Part shown: piece after piece, positions 23,495 through 30,174 of the stretch
How the letters are laid out: each line of letters starts with the position of its first letter
How positions within the stretch are numbered: the first letter of the stretch is position 1
Assembly: GCA_036278935.1 (NCBI GenBank)
Contig: DASUKA010000126.1
Coordinates: 1-30,174, forward strand
Direction: 5' to 3'
Source: DASSNR01 sp036278935
GTDB taxonomy: Bacteria > Gemmatimonadota > Gemmatimonadetes > Gemmatimonadales > Gemmatimonadaceae
DNA: 30,174 nucleotides
The notes under the pieces: generated by a model
Told to the model about the DNA's origin: nothing
Databases searched by the model: none
Seen by the model: only the letters and a program-made list of their open reading frames with translations
Made by a program: the position numbers and the translations under genes

Positions 23495-25039
23495 CTATCG
23501 CGCGCGGTCGGGGAAGCCGTATTCCTGCCAGCGCGCGAGCACCCGGTCTTGCAATGATGCGGGATAGTTGTGCGCGAACGAGCTGCGCCCTGGCAGCGTG
23601 TCGCCCCAATCTTCCGGTGGCAGACAGTTGTAGACGACCTTGGTAGTCTTTCCCGTGAACTTCTCGCTCGTCCGCAGAAACGCCACCATCCCGGCGAATT
23701 CCTCACCGAAGAGCACCTCGCCGCTGCTCCCGGGGTGATGCCGCGTGGCCAACGCCCACACCACTTCCAGCGTGTTCGTGGGGTCGACGTCGTCGTTCAT
23801 CACCAGCACCTTCGGGATGTTGTTGTGGCCGTACTTGGATCGCTCGAAGAGGATGCTGCCGATCTCGCGGCAGATCTGGTTGGCGGTGCGGCCAAGCCGG
23901 CTTCGACAGTCGCGCGGGAGTGTGACGACGAGCCAGTGCTGCGCGCTCTCGAGCGTCACCCACGCCATGGTCGCCGGGATACCGGCCGAGCGCAACTCTG
24001 TCAGCACTTGCGCCGCGCTCGGGATTCCCTGCGCGGTATGGTCTTCCTCCACTGGCTCCCCTGCGGCCACCACGGGCAGGATGGCCCGGTCGCGGTAGGT
24101 CATCGCCGTCACGCGGTATACCGGCTTGGGGCTTCCGTTTCCACGCCACAGATAGCCCGCGTACTCACCCATCGGCCCTTCCATGGCGGTTTCCGTATCC
24201 GACAGGTACCCCTCCACCACGATTTCCGCGGTGGCAGGAACATCGAGCTCCACCGTCTCACAGCGCACCACATCCACCGGCTCGCCGAAGTAGCCGCCCA
24301 TGTAGTCAGCCTCGCCCACCCCGGCGGGCAACGGCATGCCCGAGACGAAGGGGATGAACGGCGGGCCGCCCTGGAACATGGCGAAGGGCATGGGCTTGCC
24401 AAGCGCCTTCCACATGCCGTGGATCTGCCCGAGGTGCTGCAGCGGGTGCACGATGCCAGTCATGCGCCGTTCATCGACCAGCATCACGCGTGCAATGCTC
24501 CAATTGGTCCATGCGCCATCGGGCGTTCGCGCCACGATGGTAGCCCAGGTGCCGATGTAGCGCCCGCCGTCGCCGGCATGAATCAGTGGCGTGGGCAATT
24601 GGAGGAGATCGACCTCATCGCCCTGGAGCACGTGTTCCTTGCATGGGCCCGTCGCGACACGGCGGGGCGGTCGCGGCTGCCTGGTCTTCGCCTCCACGAG
24701 CGCCTCGACGATCTGTTGGCCCGTGGCCCGCGCATCGAGCCCGAGCGACAGCGCCACGCGGGACAGGTACAGGCCGGGCTGGCTGCTGATCCCGGCAGGC
24801 GCGCCGAATACGCGAAAGCCGTTGCCGATCCCGGTGATGTGGTTGAACAACGGGGCGGGCGCCCCGATCTCGTAGCACCGGCGGATGATGGCCCCGATCT
24901 CCAGATTCCAATCTACCTCGGGCGTGACATCGACGGCTTCGCCGATGGCGCGCAGCGCGTCGATGTATTCGCGCAGGCTCGGGATCAACGTGGGTCTCCG
25001 CGCCGAGGGGGTGGGGGTACCGCGGTGAGCGTCTGACAT
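23495..25039 (-). CDS. UbiD family prenylated-FMN-dependent decarboxylase
   Basis: A 514-residue UbiD-type (de)carboxylase acting on an unsaturated or aromatic acid with prenylated FMN. Cofactor-binding and catalytic residues are all present: N179 and R184 (TNWSIARVML), H202 (HPLQH), E287 and E292 in the EGPMGEYAGY motif. These are equivalent to N168, R173, H191, E277 and E282 of Fdc1. ATG 25039 has GGAG 8 bases upstream and lies 5 bases after the UbiX stop; a GTG at 25048 overlapping that stop as GTGA is the alternative. The gene follows its cofactor synthase ubiX, so the pair is one unit. Without menaquinone or ubiquinone genes nearby, a catabolic substrate such as a hydroxybenzoate is as likely as a quinone intermediate. 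Confidence 0.92.
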   Translation of the reverse strand: MSDAHRGTPTPSARRPTLIPSLREYIDALRAIGEAVDVTPEVDWNLEIGAIIRRCYEIGAPAPLFNHITGIGNGFRVFGAPAGISSQPGLYLSRVALSLGLDARATGQQIVEALVEAKTRQPRPPRRVATGPCKEHVLQGDEVDLLQLPTPLIHAGDGGRYIGTWATIVARTPDGAWTNWSIARVMLVDERRMTGIVHPLQHLGQIHGMWKALGKPMPFAMFQGGPPFIPFVSGMPLPAGVGEADYMGGYFGEPVDVVRCETVELDVPATAEIVVEGYLSDTETAMEGPMGEYAGYLWRGNGSPKPVYRVTAMTYRDRAILPVVAAGEPVEEDHTAQGIPSAAQVLTELRSAGIPATMAWVTLESAQHWLVVTLPRDCRSRLGRTANQICREIGSILFERSKYGHNNIPKVLVMNDDVDPTNTLEVVWALATRHHPGSSGEVLFGEEFAGMVAFLRTSEKFTGKTTKVVYNCLPPEDWGDTLPGRSSFAHNYPASLQDRVLARWQEYGFPDRAR

Positions 25040-25044
25040 GCGAA

Positions 25045-25677
25045 TCACTCCGGGAATGCGATGGACGGTGATATGTCATTGACTGGCGATGGCTCAGCGG
25101 CCGTCTCACCCCAGCGATGCACCGCACCGGAATCCAGCCCGAACAGATCGAGCACTCGTCCGACGGTATGTGCCACCAGGTCGTCGATGTCGCTGGGTCG
25201 GGGATAGAATGCGGGAACCGGCGGGGCGATGATGCCGCCCATCTCCGCGATCGCCGCCATGTTGCGTAGGTGGCCCAGGTGGAGAGGCGTTTCACGCACC
25301 AGCAGTACGAGCCGCCGGCGCTCCTTCAGGCACACGTCGGCGGCGCGCGTGAGCAGGGTGCTGGTGACGCCGGTGGCTAGCTCCGCCACGGTGCGCATGG
25401 AACACGGCGCGATCACCATACCGAGTGTGCGGAAGGAGCCGCTCGCGATCGCGGCGCCCACATCACCGACGGCGTAGTGGCGCGTGGCCTTGCGGCGCAA
25501 CTCGGCGGCGGAGAGCGCGGTTTCCTGCGCACGCGTCATGTCGCCGGCACGGCTCACGACAAGGTGGCTCTCTACCCCCAATTCCGCGAGCGTCTCCAGG
25601 AGACGGATACCGTAGATGGTGCCGGTGGCGCCGGTGATGCCGACGATCAGACGCCGTGGGGATTCGTGGAGTGGCAT
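25045..25677 (-). CDS. ubiX: UbiX family flavin prenyltransferase
   Basis: A 210-residue flavoprotein that prenylates FMN to make the cofactor of UbiD enzymes. It shows the Rossmann-like start RRLIVGITGATGTIYGIRLL, the region VIAPCSMRTVAELATGVTS, LKERRRLVLLVRETPLHLGH and MGGIIAPPVPAFYPRP. The start at ATG 25677 puts the family core at residue 8; upstream the open frame continues through the promoter region. It lies directly before ubiD. The last 30 residues are a Pro/Ser-rich tail longer than in typical UbiX, and the ubiD ribosome site overlaps this tail. An HxlR regulator is divergent. Confidence 0.93.
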   Translation of the reverse strand: MPLHESPRRLIVGITGATGTIYGIRLLETLAELGVESHLVVSRAGDMTRAQETALSAAELRRKATRHYAVGDVGAAIASGSFRTLGMVIAPCSMRTVAELATGVTSTLLTRAADVCLKERRRLVLLVRETPLHLGHLRNMAAIAEMGGIIAPPVPAFYPRPSDIDDLVAHTVGRVLDLFGLDSGAVHRWGETAAEPSPVNDISPSIAFPE

Positions 25678-25774
25678 AGGGACAGGTCTGGCGCGAGCAA
25701 TGCGGTGCACGTCACCCCGGGCAGTCGGTACGATCGTCCGGGGCTGGACGACGAAGGCACACGATAGCAGCTTG

Positions 25775-25788
25775 GTTCCCAAGGGAAC
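25775..25788. promoter_or_regulatory. Candidate HxlR operator in the ubiX-hxlR intergenic region
   Basis: GTTCCC-AA-GGGAAC, a perfect 6-bp inverted repeat with a 2-base centre, is followed by the palindrome GTACGTAC (25791-25798). Both lie midway between the divergent start codons (25677 and 25835). It is a plausible site for the winged-helix dimer. Confidence 0.35.
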
Positions 25789-25834
25789 AAGTACGTACGC
25801 CACTGTGCCATACTTACCTGGAGGTACCTGCCTC

Positions 25835-26221
25835 ATGCCTCGCCGAGCGAGCGTGCCGCGCCGGACCGATGCCTTTCTGGCCTTTCCCGGGAGTGCCGTA
25901 CTGGTCAGGCTGCTGGCCGACAAGTGGACCATTCCCGTGATTCACGCACTGCGGCGCGGCACGCTGCGCACCGGTGCGCTCCGGCGGGCGCTGGATGGGG
26001 TGTCGCAGAAGATGCTGACGCACACGCTTCGCACGCTCGAGCAGTACGGGCTCGTGGACCGGGTGACCTATGCCGTGGTACCACCACGGGTGGAGTACAC
26101 GCTCACGCCCCTCGGGCGGTCGCTGAACGAGCCGCTGGCCGTGCTCTGCCGGTGGACGGCGCGCCATGGGCAGGCGCTCGACGCAGCTCACCTGGCCCGT
26201 AGCGCGAAGGCCTCGCGGTAA
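25835..26221 (+). CDS. HxlR family transcriptional regulator
   Basis: A 128-residue winged-helix protein of the HxlR/MarR-like group: LADKWTIPVIHALRRGTLR (about 28-46), the recognition region LDGVSQKMLTHTLRTLEQYGLV, and the wing VEYTLTPLGRSLNEPL are all family hallmarks. GGAGG at 25820-25824 is 10 bases upstream of the ATG. It lacks the conserved N-terminal Cys of HypR-type thiol sensors, so it probably senses a small molecule rather than an electrophile. Being divergent from ubiX-ubiD, it is the likely regulator of that operon, perhaps responding to the aromatic acid substrate. Confidence 0.92.
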   Translation: MPRRASVPRRTDAFLAFPGSAVLVRLLADKWTIPVIHALRRGTLRTGALRRALDGVSQKMLTHTLRTLEQYGLVDRVTYAVVPPRVEYTLTPLGRSLNEPLAVLCRWTARHGQALDAAHLARSAKASR

Positions 26222-26365
26222 AGTCGCGCCTGAGATGTCGGCCATCCATCCGCCCGCGGCGGCATGGTCCGATTGGCCGCGGGGCGTCACGCATACGTCA
26301 TCCGAGCCACACCGGAGCCGTCGATACTCGGGCGCCGCCCATCGTCGATTCCCCTGCCGGGGGTG

Positions 26366-26371
26366 TATACT
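26366..26371 (+). promoter_or_regulatory. Possible -10 element of the subtilase gene
   Basis: TATACT matches the -10 consensus at five of six positions, and lies about 52 bases upstream of the ATG at 26423. No convincing -35 hexamer lies 16-18 bases upstream. Confidence 0.3.
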
Positions 26372-26422
26372 CCAATCGAGAATCGCTTCCCCATATCCAC
26401 GAATCGTCCCAGGATTCCGCAT

Positions 26423-28144
26423 ATGCAGCCGTACCTGAAGCCGCTAGCCCTGATCGGTGTCGCCGCGCTCGCCGCGTGCGCACCGTCCCGCACGACTCCA
26501 GTGCCCGCCCCCGCTCCCACCCCCGCTCCCACTGCGCAGCCCGCTGCTCCGGCGGCGCCGGCCCATGCCCCGGCATCCGCCACGAGTGCCGCACCCCCGG
26601 CGCCCGCGGTGCTGACGGCGCCGCGCGAGTGGCAGCTCCTTGACGATTCCATCAACCACGTGCCTGGGATCAGTGCGCGCCGAGCCGAAACCGTGTTGCT
26701 TGCCGGCAAGCAGCCCAAGCGCACCGTGCTCGTCGCCGTGATCGATGGCGGCGTGGATACCGCCCAGGCCGATCTCAAGGCCAATCTCTGGACGAACGCC
26801 AAGGAGATTCCGGGGAACGGCAAGGATGACGATGGCGACGGCTACGTGGACGACGTGTACGGCTGGAACTTCCTGGGCAATCCCGACGGCCGGGACGTGC
26901 ACTACGAGCGGCTCGAGGTCACGCGGCTCACCGCCGACTGCCAGGCCGCGGAGCATGGCGCCACGGATTCTGTGCCGCCCACGGAACGTGGACAATGCTC
27001 CACGATCACCGCGGACTATCAGAAGCAGAAGGCCGAGGCCCAGCAGCAGCTCCAGCAGATGCGGCTGATCGACGCCGTGTACGATCGCCTGCGCCAGGCA
27101 CTCGGCACCGACTCGCTCACCACGGAGCGCGTGACGGCGCTCCAGCCCACCACGCCCGACGTCCAGCAGGCGCGCGCGATCTACCTCCGCCTCATTGCGC
27201 AGGGCATCAGCCCCTCTGACGTGACGGAGGCCAAGAAGGAGTTGGAGACGCGGGTGACGTACAACCTCGATCTCACCTACAACCCGCGCCCCATCGTGGG
27301 CGATGACCCCACGAACGTCACGCAGCACATCTACGGGAACGCCGACGTGATGGGACCCGATGCGCTGCACGGCACCCACGTGTCGGGGATCATCGCCGCG
27401 CTGCGCGGCAACGGCCTTGGCATTGATGGCATCGCGCCCGATGTGCGCGTCCTGATGGTCCGCGCGGTGCCCGATGGCGACGAGCGCGACAAGGATGTCG
27501 CCAACGCCATTCGCTACGCCGTGGACCGCGGCGCCAACATCATCAGCATGAGTTTCGGCAAGCCGTACTCGCCGGAGAAGGCGGCGGTGGACGCGGCGGT
27601 GAAGTACGCGGACGCGCATGGTGTGCTCATGGTGCATGCCGCGGGCAACGACGGCAAGGATCTCGACTCGACGGCCAATGGCAACTTCCCCACGCGCAAC
27701 TATCTGGGCGGCGGGTCAGCGCAGAACTGGATCGAGGTGGGGGCGTCCTCATGGAAGGGAGGCGACAGCCTGGCGGCCAGCTTCTCCAACTATGGCCATC
27801 AGCAGGTGGACGTCTTCGCACCCGGGGTGGATGTGCTCTCCACCGTGCCGGGTGGCTACCGGCGCGAGAGCGGCACCAGCATGGCCGCCCCGATGGTGAG
27901 TGGGGTCGCAGCGCTCCTCATGAGCTACTATCCCACGCTCACGGCGCAGCAGGTGAAGCACATCATCCTCAGCTCGGCCACCAGCTACGCGGCGGACACG
28001 GTGACACAGCCCGGCTCCCAGAACGGGGCGCAGGTGCCCTTCGGCTCGCTCTCGGTGACAGGCGGGATCGTGAACGCCTACGCGGCCATTCGCATGGCGG
28101 AGCAGATGAGCGGCGGCAAGGCGCAGGGCGCGCAGCCACAATAG
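26423..28144 (+). CDS. Subtilisin-family (S8) serine peptidase lipoprotein
   Basis: 573 residues. The N terminus has a lipoprotein signal ending ALAAC with C19 as the lipidated residue, then a Pro/Ala-rich spacer (about 20-70). The catalytic triad is D108 (VAVIDGGVDT), H319 (LHGTHVSGII) and S486 (SGTSMAAPMVSG), with AAGNDGKDLD supplying the oxyanion Asn. After D108 comes a Ca-loop-like KDDDGDGYVDD and GWNFLG. The Asp-His distance is 211 residues, far longer than in subtilisin (32), because of an inserted helical region about 155-290 with a Gln-rich stretch (QQQLQQM). No C-terminal domain follows the catalytic core. Probably an outer-membrane or periplasmic protease anchored by lipid. ATG 26423 begins the signal peptide; upstream frame is noncoding. 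Confidence 0.93.
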   Translation: MQPYLKPLALIGVAALAACAPSRTTPVPAPAPTPAPTAQPAAPAAPAHAPASATSAAPPAPAVLTAPREWQLLDDSINHVPGISARRAETVLLAGKQPKRTVLVAVIDGGVDTAQADLKANLWTNAKEIPGNGKDDDGDGYVDDVYGWNFLGNPDGRDVHYERLEVTRLTADCQAAEHGATDSVPPTERGQCSTITADYQKQKAEAQQQLQQMRLIDAVYDRLRQALGTDSLTTERVTALQPTTPDVQQARAIYLRLIAQGISPSDVTEAKKELETRVTYNLDLTYNPRPIVGDDPTNVTQHIYGNADVMGPDALHGTHVSGIIAALRGNGLGIDGIAPDVRVLMVRAVPDGDERDKDVANAIRYAVDRGANIISMSFGKPYSPEKAAVDAAVKYADAHGVLMVHAAGNDGKDLDSTANGNFPTRNYLGGGSAQNWIEVGASSWKGGDSLAASFSNYGHQQVDVFAPGVDVLSTVPGGYRRESGTSMAAPMVSGVAALLMSYYPTLTAQQVKHIILSSATSYAADTVTQPGSQNGAQVPFGSLSVTGGIVNAYAAIRMAEQMSGGKAQGAQPQ

Positions 28145-28158
28145 GGACAGGGCCTGGT

Positions 28159-28239
28159 TGTCATTCCGAAGGGAGCGCAGCGACCGAAGAATCTCCTACG
28201 CGCCTGGGTAGAAGGTTCCTCGCTGCGCTCGGAATGACA
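28159..28239. repeat. TGTCATTCCGA...TCGGAATGACA palindromic element
   Basis: The ends are reverse complements: TGTCATTCCGAAGGGAGCGC with AGCGA at the left, and TCGCTGCGCTCGGAATGACA (28220-28239) at the right. They pair with a small bulge (AAGG) in the left arm. The 81-base whole probably folds as a hairpin with a loop containing GAAGAATCTCC. It lies just after the subtilase gene and is the type of dispersed, TGTCATTCCGAGCG-like element seen in many GC-rich genomes. It could also end transcription. Confidence 0.7.
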
Positions 28240-28319
28240 GGTTCGCTGGCGCTCGGAATGGCGGCCCCCGCCTACCCGACACCCCACTCCCGACACCCTT
28301 GTCGTCTGACTCACTTCTC

Positions 28320-28348
28320 TTGACACCCTGCTCCGTACCTCGTACCAT
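28320..28348 (+). promoter_or_regulatory. PadR-ADOP operon promoter (TTGACA/TACCAT)
   Basis: A perfect -35 TTGACA at 28320-28325 is followed, 17 bases later, by TACCAT at 28343-28348 (four of six matches to TATAAT). The start of transcription would be near 28355, about 22 bases before the padR ATG. It is the best promoter match in the window. Confidence 0.7.
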
Positions 28349-28350
28349 AC

Positions 28351-28380
28351 CCATAGCTAGTTATGGATAGATAGTTATGG
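28351..28380. promoter_or_regulatory. Candidate PadR operator overlapping the start codon
   Basis: TAGTTATGG occurs twice, at 28358-28366 and 28372-28380, 14 bases apart. The first copy is part of the near-perfect palindrome CCATAGCTAGTTATGG (28351-28366). The second copy includes the ATG of padR itself. The arrangement is as expected of an autorepressing PadR dimer. Confidence 0.6.
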
Positions 28381-28721
28381 CACGGTCGCCGCGACAGAAA
28401 AACGACATCCTCCAGGGCACCCTCGCCCTCCTCGTGCTCAAGACCCTCTCGGCACAGGGGCCGCTGCACGGCTACGCCATCACCGCGCACATCCAGCGCG
28501 TCTCCGCCGAGCTGCTCCGCGTGGAGGAAGGTTCCCTGTATCCCGCCCTGCACCGCATGGAGCAGGACGGATGGGTGCGCTCCGCATGGGGCACCACCGA
28601 GAAGAACCGGCAGGCCCGCTTCTACTCGCTTACCGCCGAAGGGAAGCGACAGCTCGCGCGTGAGCAGGAGAGCTGGGCGCGCCTGAGGGAGGGCGTGCAG
28701 CGGGTGTTGCGCTACGCCTGA
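28377..28721 (+). CDS. PadR family transcriptional regulator
   Basis: A 114-residue PadR subfamily regulator. ILQGTLALLVLKTLSAQGPLHGYAI is the N-terminal helix pair and start of the winged helix, GSLYPALHRMEQDGWV the recognition region, and RQARFYSLTAEGKRQL the wing. This compact kind is the one typically found just upstream of ADOP permeases. Twenty-nine bases separate its stop from the permease ATG. The gene probably represses the operon from sites at 28351-28380. No Shine-Dalgarno is visible; the 5' leader would be about 22 bases long. Confidence 0.94.
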   Translation: MARSPRQKNDILQGTLALLVLKTLSAQGPLHGYAITAHIQRVSAELLRVEEGSLYPALHRMEQDGWVRSAWGTTEKNRQARFYSLTAEGKRQLAREQESWARLREGVQRVLRYA

Positions 28722-28750
28722 CCAATCACGGATTCGATGGAGCGCGTCGT

Positions 28751-30174
28751 ATGGCCTGGCACAATCGACTCCTGAACCTGCTGCACTCCCGCCGTCTCTC
28801 GCGTGAGCTGGATCGCGAAATGGCCTTCCACCTGGCCGAACGCACGGATGATCTCGTGGCCGGCGGACTGAGCGAGGCTGAGGCCGCGCGCGAGGCGAAA
28901 CGGCGGTTCGGCAACTACGGGCTGCAGAAGGAGCGTACGCGCGAGGTGGACGTGTTGACCTGGCTCGAGACGCTGGTCGCCGACCTGCGCTACGCGCTGC
29001 GCTCGCTGCGCGCGAGTCCGGGGTTCGCGCTCGTCGCGATTCTCTCCCTCGCCCTCGGCATCGGCGCCAACACGGCGATCTTCAGCCTCATCGACGCGGT
29101 GATGTTGAAGTATCTGCCCGTGAGTCACCCGGAGCAGTTGGTCATGGTGAAGCAAGGGGAGCAGGGCAGTCCCGTCTTCACCAATCCGCTCTGGGAGCAG
29201 ATCCGTGACCGGCAGGATGTGTTCGCCGACGTATTCGCCGTTGGCGAGGACCAGTTCGATCTCTCCACGGGCGGGGAAGCGCATCCCGTGTGGGGAAACT
29301 GGGTGAGCGGGGATTTCTTCTCCACGCTCGGGGTCCGGCCCGCGGTCGGCAGAACGATCGCGCGAAGCGACGACAGGCGCGGGTGTCCCAGCATCGCGGT
29401 GCTGAGCTACGGTTTCTGGCAAAGCTCGTACGGCGGCGATCCGAACGTCATCGGGCGGACGATCTCGCTGGAGAGCCATCCGTTCCAGATCGTCGGCGTG
29501 TCCAACGAGGGATTCTCCGGCGTCGAGGTCGGCCGGTCGGTGAAGGTGTACGCACCGCTCTGCGCCAGCGAAGTCCTGCACGGTGCAGGCTACCTGGACC
29601 GACGCAGCGTCTGGTACCTGCACATCATCGGCCGGCCGAAGCCCGCGGTCACGCTACAACGGGTGAACACTGGATTGCATACCCTCGTGCCCGCGATATA
29701 CGAGGCGACGCTGCCGCAGAAGTGGTCTGCCACGGATCAGACGCGGTATCTGCAGGGCGAGCTCGCCGCGATTCCCATGGCGACCGGTTTCTCACCGCTC
29801 CGGCAACAGTATCGCGGCGCGCTGCTCGCGCTGATGGCCATGGTCGGGATCGTGCTCCTCATCGCGTGCGCCAACGTCGCCAACCTGCTGTTGGCGCGCG
29901 CGACGGTGCGGCAACGGGAGATGGCCGTCCGCCTCGCCGTGGGCGCCGGCCGCTGGCGCCTCATCCGGCAGCTGCTCACCGAGAGCATGCTCCTCTCGCT
30001 CTGCGGCGCGGTGCTGGGCACGCTGTTCGCCACCTGGAGCGCCCGCGCGCTGGTCGGCCTTCTCTGGACGATAGGCGGTCACGTCTCGCTCGATGTCGCT
30101 ATCGATGCGCGCGTCCTCGCGTTCACCATCGCGGTGGCGCTCGGTACCGGACTGCTGTTCGGGCTCGCGCCAGC
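28751..30174 (+). CDS. ADOP-type ABC transporter permease, 3' truncated by window edge
   Basis: An open frame of about 474 codons runs off the right edge. It starts with the ADOP-specific cytoplasmic prefix domain (about 1-70): SRELDREMAFHLAERTDDL, GLSEAEAAREAKRRFGN and LTWLETLVADLRYALRSLR. Then come the first TM segment (ALVAILSLALGIGANTAIFSL), the MacB periplasmic domain (about 120-350) and the TM segment IVLLIACANVANLLLARAT. The expected second half (FtsX-MacB_PCD-FtsX) lies outside the window. It follows padR by 29 bases and shares its promoter. Substrate unknown; no ATPase gene is seen in the visible part. It is more divergent from the permease at 20716 than a recent duplicate would be. 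Confidence 0.93.
   Translation, partial: MAWHNRLLNLLHSRRLSRELDREMAFHLAERTDDLVAGGLSEAEAAREAKRRFGNYGLQKERTREVDVLTWLETLVADLRYALRSLRASPGFALVAILSLALGIGANTAIFSLIDAVMLKYLPVSHPEQLVMVKQGEQGSPVFTNPLWEQIRDRQDVFADVFAVGEDQFDLSTGGEAHPVWGNWVSGDFFSTLGVRPAVGRTIARSDDRRGCPSIAVLSYGFWQSSYGGDPNVIGRTISLESHPFQIVGVSNEGFSGVEVGRSVKVYAPLCASEVLHGAGYLDRRSVWYLHIIGRPKPAVTLQRVNTGLHTLVPAIYEATLPQKWSATDQTRYLQGELAAIPMATGFSPLRQQYRGALLALMAMVGIVLLIACANVANLLLARATVRQREMAVRLAVGAGRWRLIRQLLTESMLLSLCGAVLGTLFATWSARALVGLLWTIGGHVSLDVAIDARVLAFTIAVALGTGLLFGLAP

Noticed and set aside
21412..23646. Plus-strand open frame of 744 codons opposite the ADOP permease
   Set aside because: It is antisense to a clear FtsX/MacB permease; its translation is His/Arg/Glu-rich without domains, as expected of the reverse strand of a GC-rich gene.
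23570..25036. Plus-strand frame of 488 codons opposite ubiD
   Set aside because: It is the antisense of a UbiD with all catalytic residues; its translation is His/Arg-rich.
1..30174. CRISPR array, tRNA/rRNA, transposase or phage genes
   Set aside because: I looked for regularly spaced repeats and for recognisable products and found none; the repeats present are short blocks or single palindromes.

Overview
The window is about 30 kb of GC-rich bacterial chromosome. Genes lie on both strands, are tightly packed, and often overlap by a few bases. Two macrolide-exporter-like permeases of the ADOP type (one behind its own PadR regulator), a tricorn-like S41 protease and a subtilase lipoprotein suggest Gemmatimonadota, with Acidobacteriota as the main alternative. 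This is inference from gene content; no rRNA, tRNA or other phylogenetic marker is present. I see no CRISPR array, transposase, integrase or phage module.

Positions 1-8600. After a truncated unknown gene and a DinB-fold protein come a group II PLP decarboxylase (minus) and a divergent family 2 glycosyltransferase (plus). Next is a minus-strand set of three genes: a membrane flippase-like domain fused to a two-HKD phospholipase D (cardiolipin-synthase-like) domain; a YqcI/YcgG-GntA type heme N-hydroxylase coupled to it by an ATGA overlap; and a DUF1989 (urea-carboxylase-associated) protein. This set is the most unusual locus in the window: two families linked to guanidine or urea nitrogen chemistry sit behind a membrane-lipid enzyme. 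A small ribbon-helix-helix-like gene follows.

Positions 8600-20700. This stretch holds a secreted tricorn-like S41 peptidase, a small conserved protein with a perfect Shine-Dalgarno, a Tat/lipoprotein-type amidase, a cupin, a small hypothetical protein, and a metallo-beta-lactamase-fold gene with its middle missing in frame. DUF1697 and DUF2071 proteins follow. A ClpP then appears with Glu where the catalytic Asp is expected, bracketed by GTGAGT-type repeats. An ArsR/AHSA1 two-gene operon with a clear palindromic operator, an Ogt-type DNA repair methyltransferase and a second DinB-fold protein complete the stretch.

Positions 20700-30174. An ADOP permease without a PadR partner is followed by a ubiX-ubiD pair diverging from an HxlR regulator, which is a probable aromatic-acid decarboxylation unit making its own prenylated flavin. 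Next come a subtilisin-family lipoprotein and a PadR-ADOP operon that runs off the right edge. The PadR promoter and operator are readable, and the operator overlaps the start codon. Several perfect or near-perfect inverted repeats lie between genes and probably act as terminators or dispersed palindromic elements.
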